In this document: positions 20,063 to 32,137 of the stretch, one piece after another
Position numbering within the stretch: position 1 is the stretch's first letter
How the letters are laid out: the number at the start of each line of letters is the position of its first letter
DNA from: Timema cristinae
Lineage: Eukaryota; Arthropoda; Insecta; Phasmatodea; Timematidae
Assembly (NCBI GenBank): GCA_039000515.1
Contig: JBCFYV010011135.1
Coordinates: 13,902,376-13,966,375 of the forward strand
Direction: 5' to 3'
DNA length: 64,000 nucleotides
Notes under the pieces: model-generated
Told to the model about the DNA's origin: nothing
Databases searched by the model: none
What the model saw: the letters and a program-made list of their open reading frames with translations, nothing else
Program-made: the position numbers and the translations under genes

Positions 20063-20597
20063 TTTAGCACCTCATCTTACTATCTTTTCGGGTTATATGC
20101 CTATGATGGTGACCTGGTGGTCTAACGGTAAGGTGTCAGACTTCTGTGCTGGGGGTCCGGGGATCAATCCTCAGTCCCGGCACAGATTTATCTGATTGTC
20201 AAACCCTTCCTTCACCTCTGACAAGACGTGTATTAATCACAACTTGTGAATGTGTGGAATTCCAGGCCACTACCGTGGTTCGGATTCCACGTTAAACTGT
20301 AGGTCCTCTATTTTCATCTCACAATCACACATTGGCGTAAGCGCGTATAAACCGAACGGGTAGTAAGATGCGTTACTAATAATAATATACGCCCATGTAC
20401 AAATTACTGTGTTAGGGATTAGGAAAACTGATTTTATATTAAGTGTACCCACATTTGCGTGGAAGGACAGTGAACAACCGTTTAAGGAAAAACCCTTAGT
20501 ACACCCAACTGGGATCGATCCCCAATCTCCCTGTCATCGAAAGTCTAGTCTATTGCGTGAATGGCACCCTAGACCATGCAGACACCGAAGCGGGCGG
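20063..20597 (-). mobile_element. SINE-B interrupted by SINE-A
   Basis: The tail end (TAGCACCTCATCTTACTATC) is at 20063-20105 and the rest, including AAGTGTACCCACATTTGCGT and CTGGGATCGATCCCC, at about 20386-20597. The SINE-A at 20106-20385 lies between them, so SINE-B is the older insertion. Confidence 0.75.
20106..20385 (+). mobile_element. SINE-A, full copy nested in SINE-B
   Basis: Starts ATGGTGACCTGGTGGTCTAA (tRNA-like head; box B GGGGATCAATCC), continues through CACCTCTGACAAGACG and CCGTGGTTCGGATTCC, and ends ATAAACCGAACGGGTAGTAA plus a short TAA tract. The flanking 12-bp duplication TATATGCCTATG (20094-20105) versus TATACGCCCATG (20386-20397) has two mismatches. Confidence 0.85.
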
Positions 20598-20725
20598 ATT
20601 AGATTTTTTTATTTTGGTTTGGGTTAAATCTTAAAAATCCCCAATTATGTATTAAATAAACTCCCCCGATAACAATACACTAACAAAATCGCTAGAGGCC
20701 TGTTCAAAAATATGTCACTAGATTT

Positions 20726-21012
20726 TATTATTATTATTATTATTATTAGCACCGCGTCTTACTACCCGTTCGGGTTATACGCACTTAAGCTAATGTGTAA
20801 TGGTAGGGTGATTGTGAGATGAAATTGAGGACCTACAGTTTAACGTGGAATCCGAACCACGGTGGAGGCCTGGCATTCCTCACATTCACAAGATGTCTTG
20901 TCAGAGGTGAAGGAAGGGTTTGGTAATCAGATAAATCTGTGCTGGGACCGAGGATTGAACCCCGGCCGCCAGAACAGAAGTCTGACACCTTACCCTAGAC
21001 CACCAGGTCACC
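20726..21012 (-). mobile_element. SINE-A, full copy
   Basis: TTA repeats, ACTACCCGTTCGGGTTATAC tail, body, and tRNA-like head ending ACCACCAGGTCACC. Perfect 13-bp target duplication TGTCACTAGATTT at 20713-20725 and 21013-21025. Confidence 0.9.
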
Positions 21013-21360
21013 TGTCACTAGATTTAATTGTAGAGCTAAAATATATATCATTATTTTACCTCAAATTTGAGCTAAATCCATCCATTCGTTTCAGGTGTAG
21101 CCGCAGCGATAGCTATAGAATAGGTCTATAGACGGACCGAAGTAAGCCTAGTAAAACTTACTATTTTGAAATGAGGTCACAACAAATGTCGTAATTTCAG
21201 GATTAAATAATTTAACGATCACAATACCTTTTATGTTTAAGGGGAAAAAAAACGTTTGTTTTGTCATTGTGCCTAGTTTGTCAGTAGCAACTTTACAACC
21301 ACACTTTGTCTTTAAAAATATATTATTCAAAAATATTATTGTATCGTCTTGACCCATGCA

Positions 21361-21690
21361 TGGGGGTGTAAGGGACGTGATAAAAAGGGCAGTGTTTTTG
21401 CCGTTTATTTTTTATATATATAAAGTTTTGTAAACATTAATAAAATATTGGTCTAGTATAAACATAAGAGTTAGATTTTATTCACATGGTGATATCAACA
21501 GTTGTTGAATATCTGTCGTGAACGTAACGGTATTAAAAAATAAACTTTTTAAATAGAAAAATAAAGTTAATTAAATCCCAGTAGACCCTTGACAGATATT
21601 CATTAACTATTGAGATTACTATTTGTATAAGATTAAACTAAATGCATCCAGCGAAGCAATAAGTTTTTTATTTAGCAAAAAAAGTTTATA
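21361..21690. mobile_element. MITE-F copy
   Basis: GGGACGTGATAAAAAGGGCA, then CACATGGTGATATCAACAG with its more diverged inverse near 21603-21650, and GCATCCAGCGAAGCAATAAG. The inverted arms have decayed. Confidence 0.6.
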
Positions 21691-22575
21691 TATCTTATTT
21701 ATCTATCAAAGCAAAAATAATATTTTTTTAGAAAAACTACAAAAATACAGACATTAACTCACGTGTCATTTCATATCACCCTTTTAGGACCCCAAAGAGG
21801 GGTTAAACTACCCCTTCAAATGTTACGTTACTCCGTAAAAAAAAGGCGCTTATTTTGAAAAAGAAAGTCATTGTACCGGAAACACAAACATATATTTTGT
21901 AAAACATGGTCGATTATGAAGTTCTAAACTGATAAGGGGGAAAAAAAATCTTGGTTAAGAAACCACATCAAGAAGTCAAAAGTATACCTTAATAAAAAAT
22001 ACTCAAGAAGTTTGCAAGAAAATATAAGTCGAAATGGCTATTTTACATTAAATAAAAAAAAGGAACACAAGGACGAATAGTAATGTTTATTTCCCCTGAA
22101 CTGAACAAGGACATTTTCTGTTTGGTTAGTCGACATCCGCCCCATACCACCCCTCAAGATACAGAGGGAACAAGAGGGGGGTAGACTCCCCCCATCCCCA
22201 CCCCGACACACGAAACAATCAATAAAACACACCGAAACCAGAGTTAATAAACTTGTGAACATATGCTAAGACTGCTTACCTCATTCGAGCCAGGGAGGAG
22301 ACGGGGGGCGGCGGAATAGTCCCATATGGAAGTCGAGTCCAGGGTAAGCCGGGGGTGATATTTGTCGAGCCCTCCCCCTCCCCACCGAGCTACACATTCA
22401 CACACGTAGACAAACGTTTGGCAACAAGTCCGCAGAGCAAACCAGATACCATATTGGATGAGTCCAATAATAAAACAAACACACAGCCGTCGGTAGCTAG
22501 TGTACCTATAGCGCTAGCTTACCCCTGGATACGTAGGCCGCACTACACTGCTCGAGGCGCGCAGACGCAGAAACG

Positions 22576-22585
22576 GTGACGTCAC
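22576..22585. promoter_or_regulatory. CRE-like palindrome
   Basis: GTGACGTCAC, a perfect cyclic-AMP response element core, sits in a locally CpG-rich stretch (22540-22590, CTCGAGGCGCGCAGACGC). No gene was recognised next to it, so a role is uncertain. Confidence 0.3.
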
Positions 22586-22875
22586 GGGGACCAAAATCCC
22601 CCACCCAAAGTACTTCCACACTTTATTCAATACAATACCGAGCAAAACCCTATACGTCCCAAGAAGAGGGGTAAAAATGGGGGAAGGGGGGGGGGGGGTA
22701 TCAGGACTTTGAGAGGGGCATAAGCCCACTTAAGATCGAAATTGGAATTTCACTATTTCGATTATTTTTCCTCGAGACAATCGACCCGACCGTCCTAATA
22801 CCCGCGGGTAGATCCAGCCCACTTCAGTGTTCGAACGGTCTAAGGAGTTATTCTCACTTAAACTGGACGGTCGAT

Positions 22876-24480
22876 AGCAAAGTGATAGGGAGTGATGCGG
22901 TGGACTAGAGAGAACTAACTCAAGATAAGTGATAGGGTGTAATGAGGTGGACTAGAGAGAACTAACTAAAGATAGGGATATGTGATGAGGTGGACTAGAT
23001 AGAACTAACTAAAGATAGGGATATAATGTAATGATGTGGACTAGAGAAAACTAACTAAAGAGAGGGATATAATGTGATGAGGTGGACTAGATAGAACTAA
23101 CTAAAGATAGGGATATAATGTAATGATGTGGACTAGAGAAAACTAACTAAGAGAGGGATATAATGTGATGAGGTAGACTAGAGAGAACTAACTCAAGATA
23201 GGGATATAATGTGATGAGGTGGACTAGAGAGAACTAACTCAAGATAGGGATATAATGTGATGAGGTGGACTAGATAGAACTAACTCGAGATAGGGATATA
23301 ATGTGATGAGGTGGACTAGATAGAACTAACTCGAGATAGGGATATAATGTGATGAGGTGGACTAGATAGAACTCGAGATAGGGATATAATGTGATGAGGT
23401 GGACTAGATAGAACTAACTCAAGATAGGGATATAATGTGATGATGTGGACTAGATAGAACTAACTCAAGATAGGGATATAATGTGATGATGTGGACTAGA
23501 TAGAACTCGAGATAGGGATATAATGTTTGTCGTGGACAGATGACCTCGAGCATAGGGGTATAACTTATGTGTAATCGAAGGTCTATAGGAGATTAACTCA
23601 GATAGGATATAATGTGATGAGGTGGACTAGATAGAAATCGAGATAGGGATATAATGTGATGAGGTGGACTAGATAGAACTAACTCAAGATAGGGATATAA
23701 TGTGATGAGGTGGACTAGAAGAACTAACTCGAGATAGGGATATAATGTGATGAGGTGGACTAGATAGAACTAACTCGAGATAGGGATATAATGTGATGAG
23801 TGGACTAGAGAACTAACTAAAGATAGGGATATAATGTGATGAGGTGGACTAGAGAACTAACTAAAGATAGGGATATAATGTGATGAGGTGGACTAGAGAA
23901 CTAACTAAAGATAGGGATATAATGTGATGATGTGGGACTAGAGAACTAACTAAAGATAGGGATATAATGTGATGATGTGGACTAGAGAACTAACTAAAGA
24001 TAGGGATATAATGTGATGAGGTGGACTAGATAGAACTAACTCAAGATAGGGATATAATGTGATGAGGTGGACTAGATAGAACTAACTCAAGATAGGGATA
24101 TAATGTGATGATGTGGACTAGATAGAACTAACTCAAGATAGGGATATAATGTGATGAGGTGGACTAGATAGAACTAACTCAAGATAGGGATATAATGTGA
24201 TGAGGTGGACTAGATAGAACTAACTCATGATAGGGATATAATGTGATGAGGTGGACTAGATAGAACTACTCAAGATAGGGATATAATGTGATGAGGTGGA
24301 CTAGATAGAACTAACTCGAGATAGGGATATAATGTGATGAGGTGGACTAGATAGAACTAATTCAGATAGGGATATAATGTGATGAGGTGGACTAGATAGA
24401 ACTAGCTCAAGATAGGATATAATGTAAATGAGGTGGACTAGATAGAATAACTCATGATAGGGATATAATAGTAATAGGGA
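22876..24480. repeat. Minisatellite, ~46-bp unit, roughly 34 copies
   Basis: The unit is GATAGGGATATAATGTGATG followed by AGGTGGACTAGATAGAACTA and ACTCAA. Length variants of about 42 and 44 bp occur in blocks (AGAGAACTAACTAAAG near 23810-23990; a form lacking TAAC near 23365 and 23505). A degenerate unit at about 23525-23590 breaks the array. Confidence 0.95.
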
Positions 24481-25266
24481 TGTAAGCGCACGATCAAGTT
24501 TCGAGTTCTATTCCATAGAGTAAGTACGTACAAGACTGCGGTCTCTTTAGAGGCTCGTCACCAAGTGTGGTATTCACAGTTAGATGTACAAGAATGAAGA
24601 AATATTTCCAAAATGCAAAGTGTTGTATTTCTGTAATGTTGGCAGCATTTAATCTTTTATAGGTATTGATAATATCTACCAATAACCACAACTGCAGATC
24701 ACATGACTTACGTAAAGTAGCTCAGTAGCGTTTCACAATAGGTCCTTAGCAAGGCGTAGAAGGTGGAGGTCTAGAGGGTCCCCACTCCCCCTGGAATTTG
24801 TTGGATATCCCCTTATAGGGGAGAGAGGAGGGGTTCACAAATACATATAAAAAAAACTAATGTTTAAATTTTCTACTCTTTCTACAGTTTTAATCGTATA
24901 TTATGTCATCAACCAAATATTAGTTAATGAATATTTTAACATTCACCTTCAAGATCACCTGGTAAAACTAGCAGGCTCTGTCAACATTTCAAATACTGTG
25001 CTTCTTTTCTCATAGATTCATAATTATGGTATTGGGAAACAAAAGACGTTTCTTGGAATGAGCCTGTGTAAGTGGGGGTCCGATAAAATGAGGCGAACAT
25101 TTTTGCTATCACTTGTAAAGATACTACTTGAGGAACCACCCAAAATAGCAGCTTAAATAACAGACCAACTGTCAGAAGTGGAGTCTGTAGCTTATGTAGG
25201 TAGGTTTATTACCTTCCCAACCCATCATCTCAACATTACTACTCACTCAAAACATTTTGTTGGATT

Positions 25267-25270
25267 TAAA

Positions 25271-25304
<34 letters not shown>

Positions 25305-25742
25305 GCACCGTGTCTTACTACCCGTTCGGGTTATACGCACTTACACTAATGTGTAGTGGTAGGGTGATTGTGAGATGAAACGGAGGACCTATAGTTTAAC
25401 GTGGAATCCGAACCACGGTCGAGGCCTGGCATCCCACACATTCACAAGTTATGATTAATACACGTCTTGTCAGAGGTGAAGGAAGGGTTTGGCAATCAGA
25501 TGGATCAGTGCCGGGACCGAGGATTGAACCCCTGTCCCCCAGCACAGAAGTCCGACACCTTACCCCTAGACCACCAGGTCATCCTGTATTTAAAAGTTTG
25601 AAAGAAAGAGGTGAAGGAAGGGTTTGGCAATCAGATGGATCAGTGCCGGGACCGAGGATTGAACCCCTGTCCCCAGCACAGAAGTCCGACACCTTACCCC
25701 TAGACCACCAGGTCATCCTGTATTTAAAAGTTTGAAAGAAAG
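25267..25742 (-). mobile_element. SINE-A with a 135-bp tandem duplication
   Basis: A normal minus-strand SINE-A (TTA tract, CGTGTCTTACTACCCGTTCG, head ending ACCACCAGGTCATC) whose head half plus 3' flank is repeated. 25472-25606 and 25607-25741 are the same sequence except for one base in a C run. The duplication includes non-SINE flank (TGTATTTAAAAGTTTG), so it happened after insertion. Confidence 0.85.
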
Positions 25743-26247
25743 AGCGGGGTCGGGGGTGGGGGGATCCGGACTCCCACCTCCCCCAAGAAAAATTATCTTT
25801 CCACGCCCTTGGCCCTTACTATGAAAGTTGGACTGTACCTACTACAGCGATTCTCTTTTAGTTGATATCTCCTTTGAAGAGACGACCTTGGCTACCCGCA
25901 ATACTATCCTGTATTACATATTGTCTCCCCACATTAAGACGGGCGTTTTCTGGTCACAGCCAAACCTTTGAGAATGACAACGTAAACCCTGATTTAAAAT
26001 AAAATAGGAATTCCACTTTCGAACACCAACATGGATTGCCACTAAAATGTTGTATTGTAGAAATACATTTTATTATATTAGTTAATTAAAAATTTATCAA
26101 AAGCATACACAATATTACTTGCTTATGGATAACTGTATAATTTTTCTTTAAAACATTATTTTTTAAATTTATTTTAAGTATTTACCGTGCACTTTCTGGC
26201 CCGACTAATTATATTAGTACATAAAAGAGTTTCTATGAGCTAGAGAG

Positions 26248-26480
26248 AAAGGACCTACCAATTTTGCCGGTAAAGATATTTTCACATACCTTCCAGGGTT
26301 CTTTAACATCCCACAATCGAGATGGGACAGACCAAGTTTTTTATCTCCCTCCGAAGGAAGTTGTGCTACAGATTTTTTATCACTCAAGAAAAATCCGTCG
26401 GGCCCCGGCTGGGTTTTAACCCACGAACGTCGGGTCCTGAGGCAAGCAATTTATCCCAAGGCCACCGAGGTCGTCTACTA
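26248..26480 (-). mobile_element. SINE-E copy
   Basis: AAAGATATTTTCACATACC, CCACAATCGAGATGGGACAG, GGAAGTTGTGCTACAG, then a tRNA-like head with GGGTTTTAACCCACGAACG and GGCCACCGAGG. This is the best-preserved of the three SINE-E copies. Confidence 0.6.
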
Positions 26481-26615
26481 TCCATCCACGGTAGGAATTA
26501 CTCTCTTAAAGGTCTTTTTCCTTACCAATATCCTATTATATAATAGATTTCTGGTATGGAAAAAGGCCTTTCAGAAAACAATTCCTACGGTGAACGGACT
26601 TTACATCATCAATTA

Positions 26616-26880
26616 TTATTATTATTATTATTATTATTTAGCACCCCGTATTACTACCCGTTCGGGTTATACGCTTTAGTACTAATTACGCTAATGGATT
26701 AGGAATTGGGAAGGTTGAATTAAAGGAAGTGAACCCGCATTTGCGTGGGGGGGAGTGGAAAACCATTTAGGAAAAACCACCCCCAGTTCACCCGACCAAG
26801 ATTCGAACCTCGATATCCCCGTACTCGGCAGTCGGGCTCAACACGACTAGCGCGTTAGCCAACTACGCCACCGAGGCGGG
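26616..26880 (-). mobile_element. SINE-B, full copy
   Basis: ACTACCCGTTCGGGTTATAC tail, GTGAACCCGCATTTGCGTGG body, CAAGATTCGAACCTCGATAT box B, head ending CCACCGAGGCGGG. Perfect 15-bp target duplication TTACATCATCAATTA at 26601-26615 and 26881-26895. Confidence 0.9.
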
Positions 26881-27137
26881 TTACATCATCAATTAAACGG
26901 ACTAAGAGTGTAAATGTAACAACAAGGTATTCCTATTAAAATCAGACTGTACCATATGATGAAACGTCCTTGCCAGAAACTTACATGCATGAGTCATTAA
27001 GGTGGGGATGTAGGGGACGCGAGAAAAGGTCAGTGTTTCTGCAGTATTTAAATCATTTTTTTAACAAAATAAATAAAATATTGCTCCAGTAAAAACATAT
27101 AAGTACTTTAATTTTATTCATATGGTGATATCAACAG

Positions 27138-27486
27138 GTTTTTTTGACGCCTTACTACCTGTACTGATGTTATTATTATTAGCACCGCGTCATACTACCC
27201 GTTCGGGTTATACGCACTTACGCTAATGTGTAATGGTAGGGTGATTGTGAGATGAAATGAAGGACCTACAGTTTAACGTGGAATCCGAACCACGGTGTTG
27301 GCCTGGCATTCCCCACATTAAACCTGTACTAATGCATATGTACTAATTACACTAATGTGTTGGCCATGATGAAGGCTTAATTTAGAGGGAATGCACCCGC
27401 ATTTGCGTGGCGTGAGAGCTGAAAACACTTTAGGTAAAACCCAACACGAAATTAGCGCGTTAGACCACGCGGTTACCCAAGCGGTT
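27138..27486 (-). mobile_element. SINE-B inserted in MITE-F, itself interrupted
   Basis: Tail GACGCCTTACTACCTGTACT at the left; body AATGCACCCGCATTTGCGTG and a shortened head at the right. The target duplication TATCAACAG (27129-27137) versus TATCACCAG (27487-27495) lies in the MITE. A 5'-truncated SINE-A occupies 27170-27321. Confidence 0.75.
27170..27321 (-). mobile_element. SINE-A, 5'-truncated, nested in SINE-B
   Basis: A short TTA tract, ACTACCCGTTCGGGTTATAC and the tail-proximal body up to GGCCTGGCATTCCCCACATT; no tRNA head. The duplication ACCTGTACTGATG (27157-27169) versus ACCTGTACTAATG (27322-27334) is SINE-B tail sequence. Confidence 0.8.
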
Positions 27487-27755
27487 TATCACCAGTTGTC
27501 GAATATCCGTCATGAGCATAACGGCGTTAGACTTTTTAAATGGAGAAAAAAGTTGTCATTAAATTCAGACATCCTTGACAAAAGGTTGTCACCTACTTAA
27601 AGGGAAATATCCTCAAACTGTTGTGTTTTATGTGGATGACAGGTATGAAGCTTCTAAACCACTAAAACAATATCCAATTATCTTAGAATGTTTTCATAAG
27701 AGATGGGACACTCAAGTCATCGGCTCTCGTGATATTCGAGAGATTCTAGGATAGT

Positions 27756-28025
27756 ATTATTAGCACCGCGTCTTACTACCCGTTCGGGTAATACGCACTT
27801 ACGCTACTGTGTAATGGTAGGGCGATTGTGAGATGAAATAGAGGACCTACAGTTTATCGTGGGATCCGAACCACGGTGGAGGACTGGCATTCCCCACATT
27901 CACAAGATGTCTTGTCAGGGAGGAAGGAAGGGTTTGGTAATCAGATAAATCTGTAACAGGACCAAGGATTGAACCCCAGACCCCCAGTACAGAAGTCCGA
28001 CATCTATACCACCAGGTCACCAAAC
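27756..28025 (-). mobile_element. SINE-A, full copy
   Basis: Complete minus-strand copy with a very short ATT tract. Perfect 10-bp target duplication CTAGGATAGT at 27746-27755 and 28026-28035. The head has lost a few bases (CATCTATACCACCAGGTCAC). Confidence 0.85.
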
Positions 28026-28035
28026 CTAGGATAGT

Positions 28036-29216
28036 GAAAATCTCAAAAAGGTTATCCCAAATACAATCTATGAAGGCGTTGACATTAAACCACAGTTTTA
28101 AGAAGTTGGTTAAGTAGTTATATATACTTGTATAAGCCTTAATTGGGAAAATGACAATCACAAAAAAGGAAAACCCTTGTATTAATATAAGTGATTCAAA
28201 ACGTGTTAGTTTTATTTTTTATGGCGTAAAATATATGAGACAATAAATAACGTTTGTCAGTGATACCACCCTACAACAACATTTTTTAAAAACTCAATTG
28301 AAATATTTTCACTATTCTAAAATCGTACACATTTAAAGATTTCAATAATTCGAATTTGTATTCGAGATTCAAAAGAAAATGTAATGTTTGGATTTTAATA
28401 GTGTAGGAATCAGCCCATCTTTCATTTTGACCCTGTTAAAAAAAGATTATTTTAAGGAAGGCTTAACATATTTTTCTAATAATTTATTTCTATCTTAGAA
28501 CCGAGACATTTCTCGTCAAATGACCTTGAAAATCGACTTTTACTATTAATTTATTTTACAATAATACTTAAAATGCAGTTGTTCCCATTATAATGTGGGT
28601 TTCAATAACTTTCCACTCCATTTTTCGTGAACCAAATTTTAAAACCACAAACCCCTTCTTAAATACCACATAATCTCTTGACATACACAACACGTCTAAC
28701 TGATCTGTTAGACGGACTAATTAAATTATATGAATTTAAGAGAGATTGCAACAGAATGTAGCTTATTTTCAACCAATATTAGCCTTATTATTTAGCAGCA
28801 AAGAAAATACATCCAGATTTCAGGGGGGCCACTATTTTCAAAATACAACATTCCCTGTATTTTCAAAGATAGCATTTATTTTTTCATAGAAATGAAAAGA
28901 CAATCCATTGATTTTTTTAGAACAGCACTAGATCTTGATGGATATATTCATGCGGCTGTTGCGCAAACCTTAAGTTTCTGGGTGGAACAAAAAAAAAGTG
29001 GGGAGAGGGTGGGTATGACATATATCCAAAACAACGTGCTCAGTTTTTTCAGTTCGCCTTTTATTTCTATATAAAGACCTGATATTTAAAGCTAGCGGTA
29101 AAATGTCCCAGATTCACAAATATTCCAACATTGTTTTGTGACGTATTTTATAACGATCAGCGTTTTTTTTTTTTTTTTTTGTTTTTTCCAAAGGTAAAAA
29201 GATCCTTGAAATTTCC
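28036..29216. other. AT-rich, no recognisable feature
   Basis: Only short open frames without recognisable motifs (for example 28892-29074 plus). A homopolymer T run lies at 29165-29180. No repeat family identified. Confidence 0.5.
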
Positions 29217-29227
29217 GTCATTCTATT

Positions 29228-29267
29228 TTTTAGCACATTGCCTTAGTACCCGTTCGGTTTGTACGCT
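29228..29267 (-). mobile_element. 40-bp SINE tail insertion
   Basis: Only the shared SINE tail is present (TTTAGCACATTGCCTTAGTA, CCCGTTCGGTTTGTACGC). It is flanked by an exact 11-bp target duplication GTCATTCTATT at 29217-29227 and 29268-29278. It is therefore an extreme 5'-truncated insertion and not a leftover of a longer copy. Confidence 0.8.
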
Positions 29268-29705
29268 GTCATTCTATTCCGAGGTTGAATGAACAAGATA
29301 AAGCGATGAGTTATTTATTGCAAACAAAGTTAGATTTAATTGAAAACCTACTGAGCCACTAAAGATCGCCTTCTTCCTACAACGTAACCGAATTCTCACG
29401 CATATGCATAACTGTGACTCAACTTTGGCTAAAGACGTGCGATAGAAATGGGGCAACTGTTAAAAGAAATTCACTGTGAGTATTAACTGGAGGGAAAACG
29501 TTATTTTGATCATTTTAGATAAAAGATGCTTAATTTGTTTAGTGAGTATGTAAAAATTTCTGAAATTTTATAAAATTCCCTGACAAATTCCCTGACATTT
29601 CCTTGTTTTTCCAGGTCGCTAGACATCCTGTTAAAGGCACTTTGAGCGAAGTGTGGATCATTAGAGCCCAGAAACGAGCATATAGTGAACTCCGAATCAC
29701 TCTTA

Positions 29706-29979
29706 TTATTAATAGCACCGCGTCTTACTACCCGTTCGGGTTATACGCACTTACGTTAATGTGTAATAGTAGGGTGATGTGAGATAAAATGGAGGACCTA
29801 CAGTTTAACGTGGGATCCGAACCACGGTGGAGGCCTGGCATTCCCCACATTCACAAGATGTCTTGTCAGAGGTGAAGGAAGGGTTTGGCAATCTGATAAA
29901 TCTGTGCCGAGACCGGGGATTGAACCCCGGACCCCAGCACAGAAGTCCGACACCTTACCCTCCTAGACCGCCAGGTCAC
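29706..29979 (-). mobile_element. SINE-A, full copy
   Basis: Complete minus copy with a very short tail (TTATTAATAGCACCGCGTC). Perfect 16-bp target duplication CTCCGAATCACTCTTA at 29690-29705 and 29980-29995, the longest in the window, suggesting recent insertion. Confidence 0.9.
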
Positions 29980-30924
29980 CTCCGAATCACTCTTACCATG
30001 CCTCTTTTCAAAGAGGGTATGGGGTCTGAAACTCTACGACTCGGAGCACGTTCGAGTTAAAAAAAAAAGAGTTCAATCTTGTATGGATAAAAGAATAAAC
30101 ATTTTTTTTTTAGAAAGTCGACGCGCCTGAAACTTGAACTTTATTCGATTTATGCCTCTCCCCTCCTTTAACACACACACACACACACACTTATAATCTA
30201 GACTTGGCCAAAGTGAGGAATACACAATGAAGTCTTCTTTGGTCCACGCATAGAAAATTCAAAAGAGTTGAAAAGGGGCTCGGGGCATTCGCACAACCAA
30301 CGCACGTTGACGGATGTACATGAGGGTCTTCCTACCCCTTCCAGCATCCCCTCATCCCTTAAACAGTGCGCACAGAATACATCCCAGTCGCACGTTTGTA
30401 TTTCACCCAACAGTGAGAGTTAGGAGGGCTAAGTAAATCGATGCTAACAAATTTCTCAAAACTAGTGAACTATTTCGAATTCAATTTCTAAAATATAAAA
30501 AACCTTTCAAGTTAAACTTTCAAGAAAAAGAACCTTTTCAAATTACTTTACAATATATTAAAATTTGTAAGTACCATATCAAATATTTTAACTTTTTTTT
30601 TAAGTTTAAATAAAATCTCCGAATAATGAACTTATGTTTAAGATCAGAAAAATAAAAAAATAACTTTTACAAAGTCAAATCAAGTTTCAAAAATATGTAT
30701 ATTTTAAGTTGAAGTTCTACTTTAAAAAAAAATGAGCTTCCTCACTAGTTTAATTTGAACGAGATTGTTATTAAAATAATGAGTTGAAATGAACGCGTTT
30801 TTTTCTTGATCACAACAGCAAATAGATGGCTCGACTTACAAGCAGGATCGATAAAAAGGGACTCGCCAGGGTAGTAGAAGGAAAATTATTCGAATTTTGT
30901 TATCCATCTAACTGATGCTTTGCA

Positions 30925-30980
30925 TATATATATATATATATATATATATGATACTTTTATATATATATATATATATGATA

Positions 30981-31018
<38 letters not shown>
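30925..31018. repeat. (AT)n microsatellite block
   Basis: Three AT-dinucleotide runs separated by two copies of GATACTTTTATA. It abuts the left end of the inverted-repeat element. Confidence 0.9.
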
Positions 31019-31021
<3 letters not shown>

Positions 31022-32137
31022 TACAAGATACTTGTATTTAAAAAATATTTTTCCACCCTTATCGAGATACCATTATATAAAAAACAATTTTTCACACTCA
31101 TTTAAATTGACACCTGGACACGGGAATAAAACCCGGGACTATGGATAAGTACACCAATACTCTAACCACTGAGCTATCCAATAGTCTTCCCAGGTGAACT
31201 GGTGGTCTAGGGGTAAGGTGTCAAACTACTGTGCTGGGGGTCCGGGGTTCAATCCTCGGTCCCGGCACAGATAGCATAGACACGCCTAAATACAAATCAA
31301 TAGTATTCAACTATAACATATTTTTTGTTCTTCAACTTGTTGACTCATGCACTTGATTTTATTAACTGTATTTTATACGATAATTCACTGTTATAATGTA
31401 TATTTCAAATCTTTTAGATTTTGGTTGTGAGAATAACCGTTTGTTGGTTGTTTAGTATTGAAGTTTTCTTATGCTGTTTAATTCAAATTAATTATTAAAA
31501 GCAAGAGAACGTTAAAAGTGACCTTATACGCTGAAAACAAATATGGCCACTGGATTGAAGCTGCCGGTTGATGACGTAGAAAAAAGAGGACCGTTGCCAG
31601 TTAGGCGGCAATAGTGTTAATCCACATGTTTACAACATTTAAACTTTATATTATTTCACAAACATTTTGAATGTTTTTTCCTCTTTATTATCACAAACCA
31701 TTTATTTATGTTAAAGATATGTGAGGGCAGCTATAAAAATATTAATAACTGAATATGATACCATACCATTATATGTAAAATTTCACGCTCTATTTAACCT
31801 GAAATTGCCACAAGAGTTAAAAGAAAAACTTAAATGAAATTACTAGAAGTTTTTTCTTAAATTTGATTATGGGAAGTAAAATTATACTGTAATCTTTGGG
31901 AAGTATGGTTAAAAGTGATTGATAATATTTTTAGTGATAATAGTAGTATTTAGAAAATAATAACTATTTCCAAATATGGTGACAAAAGCTACTTTTAGAC
32001 AATGTTGGCATTACTGATACCATCTGCTCGCATCTGATAGCTGTCATGTAAAACCATAGAAGTGGTAAGTCCACTGTAGATAGTTGGATTTACGCTGCCA
32101 ATAGTACACTTAATAATTGTAATAATACGCGTATCAC

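Larger units (their letters stand above)
27002..27600. mobile_element. MITE-F interrupted by nested SINEs
   Basis: The left arm runs 27002-27137 (AAGGTGGGGATGTAGGGGAC, CATATGGTGATATCAACAG) and resumes at 27487 (GTTGTCGAATATCCGTCATG, GTTGTCATTAAATTC). SINE-B fills the gap. The far right arm is missing. Confidence 0.75.
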
